A stretch of DNA of 64,000 nt from Strigamia acuminata (Eukaryota > Arthropoda > Chilopoda > Geophilomorpha > Linotaeniidae), in assembly GCA_949358305.1 (NCBI GenBank), contig OX442319.1:1984001-2048000 (forward strand), written 5' to 3'. The notes below the pieces were generated by a model, which saw only the letters and a program-made list of their open reading frames with translations, was not told the DNA's origin and did not search any database. Positions 63,592-64,000 of the stretch are shown in pieces; positions within the stretch are counted from its first letter, which is position 1, and each line of letters begins with the position of its first letter. The translations under genes and the position numbers were made by a program.

Positions 63592-63983
63592 GTATACCCA
63601 ATCAAATCTGAGCTGGAACTTGTGTATCTCAAGCAGTAGTTCACCGTCCCAATCAAATAACGTAGGATTCTTTTGGCCGCGATCCAATGGGCTTCCTTCG
63701 GGTCATTCAGCCACTGTGAGAGAAAAGACACAGGAAATGCGATGTCTGGGCGCGTACCCTGCGCAAGGTAAAGTAGCGCGCCAATCAATTCTCTGTACGG
63801 CTTGTCACCCGCTGATGGCCCCAATGGGTAATCCGGAGCGTCCAATTTTTGTGAAACTTCCATAGGAACTTTGACTATCCTTGCCTGCTCTAATCCAAAT
63901 TTGGATGCCAACTCAAGTATATACTTAGATTGATCCAAGGTGATTTGATTTTTGTGCCAATTCTGGTTTATCCTTATTCCCAA
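63592..63983 (-). pseudogene. copia reverse transcriptase C-terminal segment (third copia-like element)
   Basis: Minus-strand frame with GIRINQNWHKNQITLDQSKY, PYRELIGALLYLAQGTRPDI and the block ending CLRYTSSSSDLIGYT, the region just before RNase H in copia Pol. It continues beyond the window edge to the right. Taking out the TIR element and one TA brings it into frame with the RNase H segment. Confidence 0.88.
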
Positions 63984-64000
63984 TAAACTCTTTATCTCGC

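Overview
This is eukaryotic, animal DNA. The evidence is spliced genes with GT-AG introns of mostly 50-100 bp, a split tRNA-Tyr, 5S rRNA repeats, a Fused/STK36 kinase, TIMM13, COX5A and two chitin-binding (CBM14) secreted proteins. The CBM14 proteins point to an arthropod; I cannot name the lineage. The coding models were built by reading splice sites and checking that reading phase is kept across every intron; no transcript data were available.

The window has two very different halves. Bases 1-29,000 are GC-rich and repeat-dominated. They hold two paralogous small zinc-finger genes on the minus strand (615-1115 and 2987-3504), with a frameshifted ribosomal protein S23 (RPS23) pseudogene and its inverted fragments between them. 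A fast-evolving coiled-coil gene (5144-6441) and a second partial one (7850-8252) follow. Long (CT)n/(GA)n tracts, a family of about 150-bp imperfect palindromes (8.5-14.2 kb) and a 53-bp-monomer GC-rich satellite come next. Between 14.96 and 28.0 kb the satellite forms a higher-order repeat of about 832 bp. It is interrupted by an apparently intact Ty1/copia retrotransposon (20326-27115) with two 557-bp LTRs and the 5-bp target duplication TGACG.

Bases 29,000-58,300 are AT-rich and gene-dense. In order they carry: an unusual Nudix-like/EF-hand/PPP phosphatase (18 exons), two tandem CBM14 secreted genes with the same intron position, a BTB-zinc-finger gene, an SR splicing factor (minus), TIMM13 (minus, three short exons), a leucine-rich repeat gene, an inverted pair of tRNA-Tyr genes, Fused/STK36 (29 exons), a type II membrane sushi-like protein, COX5A (minus), and a BACK-plus-IQ-motif gene. 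These are mostly unrelated housekeeping and signalling genes; only the CBM14 pair and the zinc-finger pair are obvious local duplications.

Bases 58,500-64,000 are a nest of insertions in a 5S rRNA tandem array (201-bp unit). Copy 1 is intact. Copy 2 is split by a 646-bp TA-target MITE that itself contains a 124-bp hAT-like MITE. Copy 3 is cut by the LTR of a second copia-like element. A third copia-like element on the minus strand is split by a TIR element with a TA duplication.
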